Assembly: GCA_016934935.1 (NCBI GenBank)
Contig: JAFGRW010000103.1
Location: 1-47,653, forward strand
Length of the DNA: 47,653 nucleotides
Reading direction: 5' to 3'
From: Spirochaetota bacterium
Lineage (GTDB): Bacteria > Spirochaetota > UBA4802 > JAFGJZ01
Under the pieces are notes generated by a model that saw only the letters and a program-made list of their open reading frames with translations, was not told where the DNA came from and made no database searches. Positions 33,927 to 42,867 of this stretch are shown here, piece after piece. Position numbers and translations under genes: made by a program. Positions within the stretch are counted from its first letter, which is position 1, and each line of letters opens with the position of its first letter.

Positions 33927-34520
33927 ATGGCTATAAAAGGTGCTGACACCAAGGAAAGAATACTGAAAGAGGCTTTGAGCGAATTCGCTTCGCATGGATA
34001 CGAAGGGGCCCGGATGGACAGGATTGCCGCCGCTGTGGGTATTAATAAGGCTTCTCTCTATTTTCATTTTAAGAGCAAAGAGGAGATATTCCGGGAGCTT
34101 TTTAATGCGGTGCTGCGTAAATACAAGTCGTTTATTCGCCGTACGGCCGATTCGCTTTCCGGACTTGAAACAGGCAAAAGACTGCAAGAATTTTGCCGTA
34201 TATATCTCGAGGACAGTTTTGATAATCCGGAGATCGATTTCTGGAACAGGATATATTATCTGCCGCCGCAAAATATGCGTGATGAAATCTTGAGTCTTAC
34301 CAAAGGCGATAAGAATTGCATGATTCAGGAAATAATTAAAATTATTGAAGAGGGCAGGAATAAAAAAGAGATACGGAATACAGACAGTAAAAAAGCCGCG
34401 TTGACTCTGTACTATTCACTTACCTGTGTCGCACTGTCTAAAGATATAATGACCAAAAAAGAGGGCTTGGACGACATGAAAGGGGTATTGAATTTTTTTT
34501 GGCAAAGCATTTCAAACTGA
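33927..34520 (+). CDS. TetR-family transcriptional regulator
   Basis: The 197-residue product is a typical TetR repressor. The N-terminal helix-turn-helix occupies about residues 8-52 (KERILKEALSEFASHGYEGARMDRIAAAVGINKASLYFHFKSKEEIF), followed by a variable helical ligand domain. The start has only a weak AGG-rich site, which lies inside the operator, so the repressor would also block translation. The operator sequence is repeated before the next gene, an aldo/keto reductase. The regulator therefore probably represses itself and that enzyme, and responds to an aldehyde, a quinone or a related toxic carbonyl. The ligand is unknown. Confidence 0.92.
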   Translation: MAIKGADTKERILKEALSEFASHGYEGARMDRIAAAVGINKASLYFHFKSKEEIFRELFNAVLRKYKSFIRRTADSLSGLETGKRLQEFCRIYLEDSFDNPEIDFWNRIYYLPPQNMRDEILSLTKGDKNCMIQEIIKIIEEGRNKKEIRNTDSKKAALTLYYSLTCVALSKDIMTKKEGLDDMKGVLNFFWQSISN

Positions 34521-34540
34521 TATTTTTTTTGCAAACTAAA

Positions 34541-34558
34541 CTACCAAACGGTAGGTAG
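34541..34558 (+). promoter_or_regulatory. TetR operator before the aldo/keto reductase gene
   Basis: The sequence CTACCAAACGGTAG (34541-34554) is an inverted repeat of CTACC and GGTAG around AAAC. ACCAAACGGTAGGTAG (34543-34558) matches the tetR operator at 33905-33921 at all but one position. It lies 18 bases before the start codon of the reductase. Confidence 0.65.
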
Positions 34559-34575
34559 AAAATAGGAGAATTCAA

Positions 34576-35553
34576 ATGGAAAAACGTAAACTGGGAAGAA
34601 GCGGTATTGAGGTATCGGCATTGGGTCTGGGTTGCTGGGCAATCGGAGGACCGTTTATCTTGGGCGGAAAGGCTGATGGCTGGGGTCAGGTGGATGACGA
34701 TGAGTCGATCAGGGCGATTCATAAGGCACTTGATTTGGGTGTAAATTTAATAGACACCGCGGACTGTTACGGTGTGGGGCACAGTGAAGATGTCATCGGG
34801 AAGGCCTTAAATGGGAAAAGAGACAAGGCTGTAATAGCAACCAAATTTGCACATTTTGGAAACGAGGCTACAAAGACTTTGCATGGTGTGAATCTGACAC
34901 CCGATTACATCGAACGAGCCTGCGATGCTTCGTTAAAAAGATTACAAACCGATTATATTGATCTGTACCAGTTACATGAATGGAATGTCGCATTAGTTGA
35001 GGTTGATCCAATACTTGATGCTTTAGACCGGCTTGTACAGAAAGGCAAGATTCGCACGTATGGGTGGAGTACTGATCTTGTAAACGGCGCTCTGCTTTTT
35101 TCACAGCGTGAAAACTGCAGCGCGATACAGCACTGCATGAATATTTTTCAGGACGCGCCGGATATGGTTGATTTTTGTGAAAAAAATGATCTTGCTTCAA
35201 TTAACCGCAGTCCGCTTGCAATGGGCTTTTTAACAGGTAAGTTTACGTCAGGATCGGTTGTCGGTAAGGACGATGTCCGCGGTGCGGGCCACTCGTGGGT
35301 TCCGTTCTTTAAAGATGGAAAGCCGGAAGAGGAGAGTCTTAAGCGGCTTGATTCGGTTAAAGAGATTCTTGCTTCTGATGGACGGACTCTTACCCAGGGT
35401 GCAATAGGCTGGCTGTGGGCAAGAAGCGGCAATACCATACCCATTCCCGGATTCAAAAGCGTGAAACAGATCGAAGAGAACGCAGGCGCTTTAGAAAAAG
35501 GACCTTTAAGCAGTGAACAGATGAGCGAGATAGAGAAGATCCTAAAGCGCTGA
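34576..35553 (+). CDS. aldo/keto reductase
   Basis: This is an NADPH-dependent oxidoreductase that reduces aldehydes or ketones. The 325-residue product has the family's (beta/alpha)8 barrel with the catalytic tetrad D60, Y65 (in DTADCYG), K90 (ATKF) and H134 (YQLH). The C-terminal cofactor segment includes IPIPGFKSVKQIEENAGAL. AGGAG is well spaced before the ATG. It is preceded by a TetR gene on the same strand with a shared operator sequence, so it is probably induced by a toxic carbonyl. It ends in a large hairpin. The substrate is not known. Confidence 0.94.
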   Translation: MEKRKLGRSGIEVSALGLGCWAIGGPFILGGKADGWGQVDDDESIRAIHKALDLGVNLIDTADCYGVGHSEDVIGKALNGKRDKAVIATKFAHFGNEATKTLHGVNLTPDYIERACDASLKRLQTDYIDLYQLHEWNVALVEVDPILDALDRLVQKGKIRTYGWSTDLVNGALLFSQRENCSAIQHCMNIFQDAPDMVDFCEKNDLASINRSPLAMGFLTGKFTSGSVVGKDDVRGAGHSWVPFFKDGKPEEESLKRLDSVKEILASDGRTLTQGAIGWLWARSGNTIPIPGFKSVKQIEENAGALEKGPLSSEQMSEIEKILKR

Positions 35554-35568
35554 TTTATGATGGAGCCG

Positions 35569-35614
35569 CAATCATGCTCTGTCTGTCTTAACTTGAGCAG
35601 ACAGAATGTGATTG
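35569..35614 (+). terminator. hairpin after the aldo/keto reductase gene
   Basis: TCTGTCTG (35578-35585) pairs with CAGACAGA (35598-35605), and CAATCA (35569-35574) pairs with TGATTG (35609-35614) to extend the stem. There is little T-tract, so termination is likely but not strong. Confidence 0.5.
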
Positions 35615-35722
35615 TGATTAAATAATTGACATCTTCCGAATTTATCTATTTATAATGTGCTCACGGAAGTGATCATATGGAAGTTATTCCATAAAATATA
35701 TAATGGAGAGAATATAATTTCC

Positions 35723-36655
35723 ATGTTCAAAAAAACTATAAAAAAAAATAAAATATTATTATTGATTATTATTACAGTTGTTGTATTTGTTCTGATATTT
35801 CGCGGTAGAGGGTATTTTGAAAACGTGAATAAGATAAGTCGAAAAGAAGTGTTAGATTACTACAGGCAGTACAGCAGCAATACCGATCCCGGAGAGTATT
35901 TGTTTTTATACGAAAGTCTGCCGGTAGATATTTCTGAGCTCTGTATATTAATTAAAAAACAATTAATCCATCCAGTAAAAATAGATGAATTTCCGGAATT
36001 AGCCGGAAAAAAATCCGAAGATGAAACTTTCTATTCTGTCAGGGAAATGCTGGAAGAGTTAGTAAAGCGCAATCCGAAGGGTTTGGTCATTGACAGGTTG
36101 CCGGAAGAAAGGCTCAGGCTTTCGTGCAGATTTCACTCATTATTGCTTGCTTCTATTTTGAAATCACAAAATATTCCGGTACGGGTCAGAGTAGGATTCG
36201 CGGAGTATTTGGCTCCCCCCGAGGTAAACAAGAGTATTGATCACTGGATTTGTGAAATTTGGGATGAGCAAAAAAGCAGTTGGATTTATGTTGATCCCGA
36301 TTTATGCAAAGTTAATTTTGATAAAACTGAATTTGAACCAGCCGGTGAGTCCTGGCTTAAAGTTCAAAAAAAACAGGTGGATCCGAATCAATATGGTGTT
36401 GCCGTATGGTGGGGGCATGATTATATCAAGGCTAATCTGTTACATGATTTTTCGTGCGTGTTAAACAATGAGCTTATATACTGGGAGGGGCCGGCACTTG
36501 CCCGAAAGAAAGTATTGTCGTATACAACGGATGATTTGGAATTGCTTGATACAATATCTGTTTTGCTTCAGGATATTGATGATAACTTTTATGAATTAAG
36601 AAAAATCAGTCTTGATAAACGACTGGGTGATATTACGGATTATCCAAGATATTAA
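35723..36655 (+). CDS. membrane-anchored transglutaminase-like protein
   Basis: The 310-residue product has one N-terminal membrane segment (residues 11-26) and a periplasmic domain of the transglutaminase/protease-like fold. A Cys-His-Asp triad is visible: C135 in RLSCRFHSLLLASILKSQNIP, H174 in IDHWICEIWD and D191 in WIYVDPDL, the usual core of the family. I place the start at ATG 35723 (MFKKTIKKNKILLL) because it gives a normal signal anchor. A GTG at 35657 lacks a ribosome binding site. These proteins often act as peptidases or in peptidoglycan-linked work, but the activity of this one is unknown. It appears monocistronic. Confidence 0.8.
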   Translation: MFKKTIKKNKILLLIIITVVVFVLIFRGRGYFENVNKISRKEVLDYYRQYSSNTDPGEYLFLYESLPVDISELCILIKKQLIHPVKIDEFPELAGKKSEDETFYSVREMLEELVKRNPKGLVIDRLPEERLRLSCRFHSLLLASILKSQNIPVRVRVGFAEYLAPPEVNKSIDHWICEIWDEQKSSWIYVDPDLCKVNFDKTEFEPAGESWLKVQKKQVDPNQYGVAVWWGHDYIKANLLHDFSCVLNNELIYWEGPALARKKVLSYTTDDLELLDTISVLLQDIDDNFYELRKISLDKRLGDITDYPRY

Positions 36656-36891
36656 TAGAGAGACAAATAAAATTAAAAAAACGTAGAAAGAGCCAGATGT
36701 AACCGCCGATCTTCGGGAATGTATGTTTGCGCTATATGCGGCTTTTCAGAGTTGTATGCCGGAAATTTTGATCGTATAACAGTGGACATGAAGCTTGTAA
36801 GAAAGATGCAATTGCTTTTGTGTAAGTTATTCTGAGTCTGTATTAGTGATTCGTTGTTATATATAAAGTATACATAATGGCAGGTCATCAT

Positions 36892-37527
36892 ATGATAAAA
36901 AAACTGGCGTATTCAATTGGAAGAAACGATGAGAAACCAAATATAGAGCTGGCTGTGGAATTAACAGAAAATGAAGACTTAAAGGGAATTGCCGAAATTG
37001 TTAATGGCCTTAATGATTCTGTTGAGCAAATAGCAAATGACTGTATTAAGGTCCTTTATGAAATTGGCGAAAGAAAGCCGCAGCTGATTGCCGAATATGT
37101 CGATGTTTTTATTCAGCTTTTGAATTCAAGAAATAATAGACTGGTTTGGGGTGCAATGACTGCTCTTTCTAAGATAGCGTTTTTGAAACCTCAGAGAATA
37201 TTCGATAATCTTGAGATTATAATAAAAGCATACAAAAAAGGTTCTGTTATCACTGTTGATAATAGCATAAGCGTGTTTGCCGCATTGGCAAAAGCCGGAT
37301 CAGAGTTTAACAAAGTAGTTTTTCCGTTACTGATAAAACATCTTGAAAATTGCAGATCCAAGGAAGTTGCTCAGCATTCGGAAAGAGCTTTTGTATGCAT
37401 AAACCATAAGAACAAAGAAGATTTTATTGATGTGCTGAATAAGCGGTATGATTCCCTGACAGACTCTCAAAAAAAGCGTATCGCTAAAATAATAAAAAGA
37501 ACAAAAGAAGAGCGGTATCTGCTGTAA
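36892..37527 (+). CDS. HEAT-repeat protein
   Basis: The ~211-residue product is made of helical HEAT-like repeats: LNDSVEQIANDCIKVLYEIGERKPQLIAEYVDVFIQLL, NNRLVWGAMTALSKIAFLKPQRIFDNLEIIIKAY and further units. It has no signal or membrane segment. It is probably a cytoplasmic scaffold or phycobilisome-lyase-like helical protein. ATG at 36892 has AGGT upstream; an in-frame ATG at 36877 is the alternative. It stands alone. Function unknown. Confidence 0.75.
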   Translation: MIKKLAYSIGRNDEKPNIELAVELTENEDLKGIAEIVNGLNDSVEQIANDCIKVLYEIGERKPQLIAEYVDVFIQLLNSRNNRLVWGAMTALSKIAFLKPQRIFDNLEIIIKAYKKGSVITVDNSISVFAALAKAGSEFNKVVFPLLIKHLENCRSKEVAQHSERAFVCINHKNKEDFIDVLNKRYDSLTDSQKKRIAKIIKRTKEERYLL

Positions 37528-37683
37528 AATATTAATTGGTGGTGAAATTGCCGGAACAATCGGTTTTTTGTGACAAATGAAAGGACATCAATTTATGAAA
37601 TTGGTTGCTGGATAGCATAAACAGGCGGGTAATGTTAAAAAATAGCAGTAAGTAACTAAATTGTTTGTCCTGGGAGATAATAT

Positions 37684-38262
37684 TTGAGACCGGAGTTAAA
37701 TAAAAAAATCAATGCAGATGAGTTTTTAAACTTTTACTGGCTGAAGGAAGAACTCTTTGCCTTCTGCAAAAACCAGGATCTGCCGGCATGCGGCAGTAAA
37801 GATGAGCTGACTGCCAGAATCCATGAGTATCTGCGAACCGGGAAAGTAATGACTCCGTTAAAAAAGAAAAGTACAGCAGGACAAAAAACGGGTACGCCTC
37901 CTGCTTTGGATTCAAAAATACCGGCGGGTTATAAAAATGATGAGATGCACCGTGAATTTTTTAAATCGGTAATTGGTGATCATTTTAAGTTTAACGTTGC
38001 ATTTATGAACTGGATGAAAGAAAACCACGGAAAAACCTATAGGGATGCAGTCAGGGAATGGAAACGAATCATCGAGGAAAAAAAACAGGGAAAGAAAACG
38101 GAAATATCGTCGCAGTTTCAGTATAACCAGTATACAAGGGATTTCTTTAACGCGAACCCTAAAGCCAAACGGGATGAGGCGATAAAGTGCTGGAAATATA
38201 AAAAGTCTTTACCCGGTCATAATAGATATGAAGAGAGTGATCTGGTTGCGTTAAAAAGGTAG
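37684..38262 (+). CDS. SAP/DUF6434-like DNA-associated protein
   Basis: The 192-residue product starts with a SAP-like helix-loop-helix (residues about 8-45: LNFYWLKEELFAFCKNQDLPACGSKDELTARIHEYL), a motif that binds DNA. It ends with a segment resembling DUF6434 (FQYNQYTRDFFNANPKAKRDEAIKCWKYKKSLPGHNRY). The middle is basic and proline/lysine rich. The start is a TTG with GGGAG six bases before it. Related small proteins are common in Firmicutes and some other bacteria, with unknown role. Its neighbours give no further hint. Confidence 0.75.
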   Translation: MRPELNKKINADEFLNFYWLKEELFAFCKNQDLPACGSKDELTARIHEYLRTGKVMTPLKKKSTAGQKTGTPPALDSKIPAGYKNDEMHREFFKSVIGDHFKFNVAFMNWMKENHGKTYRDAVREWKRIIEEKKQGKKTEISSQFQYNQYTRDFFNANPKAKRDEAIKCWKYKKSLPGHNRYEESDLVALKR

Positions 38263-38332
38263 AAACACTCTGTGTATCTGCCTTTAAATGTGTAAACAAC
38301 CAAAATGCCATGAATAATCAGGTCGTATAATA

Positions 38333-40420
38333 TTAATCTGATTGATTCAGGTATTTTACTAACAATACCTGATTACCTTTTTCGTTGTATCTGATCTTGT
38401 CAAAGATGCTGGACGAGATGGTGATTCCCCTACCGTTAGCGAGCATTTCCTTGTTGTTTTCTCTGGTCTTTTCTTCTATAAATGATTTGTAATCGAAGCC
38501 CTGACCTTCGTCCGTGATCCGGTAAACAGCTTTCTTGTTGTTAATTTTATAAGCGATATGCACACGCTTGTCCCGATGTTCATCGCTTCGCTGTCTTTTC
38601 TGTAAAAGCTCAAAATAGTTGTCATTCATCAGTGCGCGGGTTTTTTCTTCGCAGGTTATCTGCAGGTTCCCATGTTCTATTGCATTAATTACTATTTCGC
38701 GAAGAGCCATTTTTATAAGAGTCGCGGTTTTGTTTGGAATAAAACGGTTAAGGTTTCGCGTAAGTCGGTGTGAAATCTCTTCGGCTGTGATAAGCGAGTT
38801 CTTAATCTTGTACTGCTGATGCTCTGACTCAAAATAATCAAGAAGTGAATCTTCCTGTATGCCTGATGCTTTTCCCAGTATCTCTGTTCTACCGTCAAAA
38901 TTTATATGTTCCAGCCTGATCTGAAACTCTTTGGGCTCTCCGATAAATGGAGATATAAAGGGAGCCCTGAATACAACGGATTCTCCGGTATCGCGGAATA
39001 GTTTAAGTTTCTCCATAACAAAATTCTTTATAACACCGGTATTGTTTTCGTCGTACACGAGATCAATAAGGTTGCGGTTTTTGATTTCTTCCGGATTAAC
39101 CTTGAAGTGTTTCTTGAGAGCCTGATTAAAGGATAAAATATTCCACTCTTCATCAAGTGTAAAAATCATGTCGTCAGAGCCTTCAATAAGCATATCGAAT
39201 TTTTTGGCGGTAAAGAGAACCTCTTTATCGGATTTTTCTTTTTCAACACGCATAACGTTTATTCTGTCGCCAAGGCCAAAAGAGAGTAAAATAAAATTAA
39301 TTACCGATCCGATAAGTATAGAATAGTTGGTAAAAAAAGACGATGGGAAAAGACCGGCGACTTTAAGAGCATAAATGATGCCGCCAATAAGCATGGCTGT
39401 CCAGGCTATCATAAAAAATCTGGCAGGCCGGTATTTTTGCAACAATGATTTGACACCAATGTATAATACAACAGGGAGTATTAATAGAGAAATTATCATT
39501 TGCGCCTGTATGGCAAACGGGTACGAAACAATAACTTGCAAAGCAACAGCTGACAACGTAACGGGTATCATGATCAACAAGTATCTGTTTGCAAATGGAA
39601 ACATCTGTTTTGTATCAAGAAATGACTTGGTGAGCAGAATAAAAGAGACAAGAGCCAGAGCAATGGAAAAAGGAATATTGTGATTATATTTTTCCAATAA
39701 AACAGGAGTAAAATATTCATAAAAATATCCGCTTTGTGTTAACTGGAAAAACCCGTATGAAAAGACAAAAAATATGTAATAGAGATAAGATTTATCGCGT
39801 ATGTTTATGAAAAGAAGCAGGTTAAAAAACAGTATAAAAATAACAATACCCGTGTATCCGCCCATTACATATTGTTCATTGTGTTTACGGGTATTAAACG
39901 TGTTTTCTTCCGTAAGCTGTAGCGGTATTTCCATACGGTCTTCGTTTTCAAAACGCATATAAACGGCAGCACTGCTGTTTTGTTCCAGCGTCAACGGAAA
40001 CGCGAAATTGCGGTACTTAACGGGACGTTTGATAAATGGTTCTCTGTAACCGGAGGAATAGTGAATTGATACAGCCTCGTCTTTTACACAATAGAAATCG
40101 ACAAAATCCATCAAGGGGTATCCCAATTCCAGAATCCAGTTAGAGCTGGAAGATTTATTTGTCAGATCGAATCGCACCCAGTATGCGGATTCTGTAAAAC
40201 CGTAATAGGGAACGTCTTCTGTCGATTTTATAAAGCTTTCTTCGGACTTTATAATTGATTGTATAGTATGTTTGTGTTCGGGGTCTTCGAGCAGGTAAAC
40301 ATCTTTGCCAATATCCAGTATTGTTGTGTCAGGTGCTATTGAGATGGAGGCAAAAATTGATGCTCTGATCAACAATATGCAAGCGGCAATAATAAGAGCC
40401 GGGATGTTCTTCAAACACAT
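38333..40420 (-). CDS. 7TMR-DISM receptor with PAS and RsbW-like ATPase domains
   Basis: This 695-residue receptor has a signal peptide (1-24). A periplasmic 7TMR-DISMED2 domain follows at about 40-175 (YWVRFDLTN ... WILELGYPLMDFVDFY), then seven membrane helices at about 185-390. A cytoplasmic PAS region spans about 400-530 (LIEGSDDMIFTLDEEWNILSFNQALKKHF), and a C-terminal ATPase about 555-690. That ATPase has the N-box LREIVINAIEHGN and the box TDEGQGFDYKSF of RsbW/anti-sigma-factor kinases. I see no HisKA phospho-acceptor box before it. It may therefore phosphorylate a partner serine or act as an anti-sigma switch rather than work as a classic histidine kinase. GGAGG precedes the start. 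It is probably a sensor of extracellular carbohydrates. Confidence 0.9.
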   Translation of the reverse strand: MCLKNIPALIIAACILLIRASIFASISIAPDTTILDIGKDVYLLEDPEHKHTIQSIIKSEESFIKSTEDVPYYGFTESAYWVRFDLTNKSSSSNWILELGYPLMDFVDFYCVKDEAVSIHYSSGYREPFIKRPVKYRNFAFPLTLEQNSSAAVYMRFENEDRMEIPLQLTEENTFNTRKHNEQYVMGGYTGIVIFILFFNLLLFINIRDKSYLYYIFFVFSYGFFQLTQSGYFYEYFTPVLLEKYNHNIPFSIALALVSFILLTKSFLDTKQMFPFANRYLLIMIPVTLSAVALQVIVSYPFAIQAQMIISLLILPVVLYIGVKSLLQKYRPARFFMIAWTAMLIGGIIYALKVAGLFPSSFFTNYSILIGSVINFILLSFGLGDRINVMRVEKEKSDKEVLFTAKKFDMLIEGSDDMIFTLDEEWNILSFNQALKKHFKVNPEEIKNRNLIDLVYDENNTGVIKNFVMEKLKLFRDTGESVVFRAPFISPFIGEPKEFQIRLEHINFDGRTEILGKASGIQEDSLLDYFESEHQQYKIKNSLITAEEISHRLTRNLNRFIPNKTATLIKMALREIVINAIEHGNLQITCEEKTRALMNDNYFELLQKRQRSDEHRDKRVHIAYKINNKKAVYRITDEGQGFDYKSFIEEKTRENNKEMLANGRGITISSSIFDKIRYNEKGNQVLLVKYLNQSD

Positions 40421-40505
40421 TTTGACCTCCGTTTATCAAACCATATTTAAGATACTCAATAATTAATTTTTAATAAGGAACTTGTCCTTGAAGGCTGCTC
40501 ATTCC

Positions 40506-41108
40506 TCAAATTTTCTGAAGCAACTCTGATTCAAACATGCTTACTGGAGAGATAACCCTCTCTTCGGGATTAAATCTGTTGCCGTACCTCTTCTTTATCA
40601 TCAGTTTAACTCTGGGATGTGTCAGGTCAAAATCTTTGAATTTCTGGATTTGTCCGATCTCAATATCGAGAGCTTCCTTGTAAATTTTCCACACCAGTTC
40701 GGAACAGTAAATCCGGTGGTTGCTCCATTGAAAAAGAGAATCGTACCTTTTATCCTGGAATTTCCTGCCAACAGCTTTCATTTTTTTAAGATTATCCGGT
40801 GTGAGCAGTTTGTCCGCATTCTTTAGCCGTTTTATTACATAATGGCCGTCTTTGCCTCTTTTGATCCACTTGTCCAGGGGCGTCAGGGAGACTCTTTTTA
40901 TTGCCTCATAGACATAGTACTGGTTGTCAATTTTATAAATAATTCCCATATGCGTATAACGTGATTTTGTAATTATGGCAAGCTCATCTGACTGTGACGA
41001 TTGTGATTCCTGGAAAATAATGTCTCCATTCCGGATTTCGGAAGCTTGTGTGCTGCACCCGGTTAAATTAATAATCAGAAGAATAATAATATAATGACGA
41101 AGGGCCAT
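40506..41108 (-). CDS. YiiX-like permuted papain-fold lipoprotein
   Basis: The 200-residue product is a lipoprotein (LTGC ending at C18) of the YiiX/NlpC-P60-like superfamily with permuted papain fold. The catalytic residues H53 (RYTHMGIIY) and C135 (RIYCSELVW) are both present. Family members act on lipids or on peptide bonds of the cell envelope. I start at ATG 41108, which gives a normal lipoprotein signal with AGGAG 11 bases upstream. An upstream ATG at 41159 would add 17 residues before it. The gene stands alone. Confidence 0.85.
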   Translation of the reverse strand: MALRHYIIILLIINLTGCSTQASEIRNGDIIFQESQSSQSDELAIITKSRYTHMGIIYKIDNQYYVYEAIKRVSLTPLDKWIKRGKDGHYVIKRLKNADKLLTPDNLKKMKAVGRKFQDKRYDSLFQWSNHRIYCSELVWKIYKEALDIEIGQIQKFKDFDLTHPRVKLMIKKRYGNRFNPEERVISPVSMFESELLQKI

Positions 41109-41328
41109 ACTCTCAATATCTCCTGTATATTTATGAATAAGGTTAAACACGGAATTCATTAAGTGCTAAATAAATGATTTAATTAACACTTGAACAGTTG
41201 TACCGTCCGGAACAGGTTACCTTCTGGAATTTTCACCGGATAATTATAAAAACTTAAATGTGTAATTGTCAAGAAGTAATAAACAGTGTTAAGCGTTAAA
41301 AATAACAAATTCAAAAGTAATTCTCTGT

Positions 41329-42228
41329 TTATTGGTATAGAAGATACTCTCCTTCTATTCTGGTAATTGCACCTCCGCCAAAGCAGACCCGTGATCTGCC
41401 CTGTTCATCCTTTTCGATTTGAAGTCTGACAATGTTATGGTTTTCTTTAAAGCCGTTTTGTTCTATCAGGAGTGTTCCGGTAGTCCATAACCTGTTTTTA
41501 AGCAGATAGTATCCAAAGGCCGAGTTGCCCGATCCTGTAGCGGGATCTTCAAGATAGCCGAATGTCGGGGCAAAGACCCGTGTACGGTAGTTGTTTGATT
41601 TTATATAAGTGTCCGGGGTAAAAACATGGACAATATCCACTCCTGACTGTTTACAAAAGGCGTTGAGTTCGTCCAGGTCAGGTTTGATGCTGATGATTGT
41701 GTCAAGATTCTGAACAGGTACAATAAGTGTATTAAGTCCGGCGTTTATTACTGAAACGGGATATTCTTTGTTTATATCTGAAACATTTATCCTGAGGTTA
41801 AGTGCGATTTGTTTGACGCCCGGTGCGGAATCACTAAAAACGGGGTTGGGTGACATTATAAAGACGGAGTCTTCGGTCACGATTCTGTTCCGGACAACAA
41901 GCCGGTCGTTTTTTGTTTTTATGGTCAGGGTTTCAAAGTTATGAAAATATGGATCCGTTTTGATAATATCGTACATTATAGCGATTGTGGCGTGACCGCA
42001 AAAATCGACCTCGCGTTCGGAGGAGTAGTAGCGCAGGTCGAATTCTGTATCGCCGGTGCGTGCGGCAAAGCCGACTTCGCTGACAAAACCTTTCAGCTCT
42101 TTCGCTATCTTCAGCATCTCATTCTCAGTTAATTGAGAAAGCGATTCAAGAGCTATGTATCCGGCCGGATTACCACCCGATTTTGCAGAGGCAAAGGCAT
42201 CTATTTTTTTAAATGGTAAATTTCTCAT
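41329..42228 (-). CDS. PhzF-family isomerase/epimerase
   Basis: The 299-residue product belongs to the PhzC/PhzF superfamily (diaminopimelate-epimerase fold). Motifs are FASAKSGGNPAGYIAL near the N-terminus, VSEVGFA with the general-acid/base Glu, EVDFCGHATIA in the first half and DPATGSGNSAFGYYLL in the second. Most members have unknown small-molecule substrates; only the name-giving protein makes phenazines. AAAGG is 12 bases upstream of the start. No biosynthetic partner genes are nearby, so a phenazine role is unlikely. Confidence 0.9.
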   Translation of the reverse strand: MRNLPFKKIDAFASAKSGGNPAGYIALESLSQLTENEMLKIAKELKGFVSEVGFAARTGDTEFDLRYYSSEREVDFCGHATIAIMYDIIKTDPYFHNFETLTIKTKNDRLVVRNRIVTEDSVFIMSPNPVFSDSAPGVKQIALNLRINVSDINKEYPVSVINAGLNTLIVPVQNLDTIISIKPDLDELNAFCKQSGVDIVHVFTPDTYIKSNNYRTRVFAPTFGYLEDPATGSGNSAFGYYLLKNRLWTTGTLLIEQNGFKENHNIVRLQIEKDEQGRSRVCFGGGAITRIEGEYLLYQ

Positions 42229-42264
42229 GATTGTTTTATACCTTTGATCTGTGTTGGGGGCAAT

Positions 42265-42525
42265 TTAGCCGGAACAGTATCCTTTACCAAAGACGTTTTT
42301 AACACATTTTCCGGCGCCTATGCAGTTCGCATCAATATTGCAGGGGGTGCCGGATTTATCCATTGATCCAACTTGTTTCTTGACACAAACACAGTCCTTG
42401 CACTCCTGACCAAATTTACAATCATGATTGCCCAGGCAGCTTGAGGATTCTGCGCTTAAATTCACAAAGAAAATCAATGTGCAAAAGAAAAGAACTGCAA
42501 TGTTTAAGAAAATCATATTTTTCAT
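42265..42525 (-). CDS. small secreted cysteine-rich protein with a duplicated motif
   Basis: The 86-residue product has a signal peptide (hydrophobic to about residue 24) and nine cysteines in the mature part. Two copies of the spacing C-x5-C-x5-C are visible: CLGNHDCKFGQEC and CNIDANCIGAGKC, about 32 residues apart, with further cysteines after each. The pattern suggests a disulfide-rich extracellular domain like those of surface or predatory bacteria. The start at 42525 has AAGG upstream; an earlier frame start at 42555 is less likely. No family or function is recognised. Confidence 0.7.
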   Translation of the reverse strand: MKNMIFLNIAVLFFCTLIFFVNLSAESSSCLGNHDCKFGQECKDCVCVKKQVGSMDKSGTPCNIDANCIGAGKCVKNVFGKGYCSG

Positions 42526-42555
42526 TGTTTTGTACCTTGGAATTAATATTAACAA

Positions 42556-42867
42556 ACAGTGTAAAACGACTTAGTGTGTTGAGATTATTTTGTATTTAGT
42601 CTAAGCTATTACACAATTTATACAATGTCAAGTGGTAAAAATTGAACTTCTCTACACGTAGTATTTGTATATTTTGTGTTGAAACTAATTTTATTAATAG
42701 TCGAGCAATGATTTGTTTGTACAAGATGATATAAATTTTCTATTTAATTGATTCAACAGAGAAACCAAAAAGAGGCTCCTCCTTTTTTTATAGGGTTTAG
42801 AAAATTCTTGACTAATTCATCATTGAAACTACTGTTTCGCCAATAGTGAAAATGAAGGTGTAATAAA
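42556..42867. other. AT-rich intergenic region
   Basis: These 312 bases between the divergent Cys-rich gene and the winged-helix operon hold no gene. A run with AAAAAGAGG followed by CCTCCTTTTTT (about 42767-42790) can only form a hairpin with a two-base loop and is not a convincing terminator. AAGGTG at 42855-42860 is the likely ribosome binding site of the downstream regulator. Confidence 0.4.

Noticed and set aside
38345..38374. Hairpin with arms CAGGTATT and AATACCTG
   Set aside because: It lies inside the last codons of the 7TMR-DISM gene and has no T-tract, so I do not call a terminator.
42767..42790. AAAAAGAGG/CCTCCTTTTTT resembling a terminator
   Set aside because: The loop would be two bases, and the stem has mismatches.
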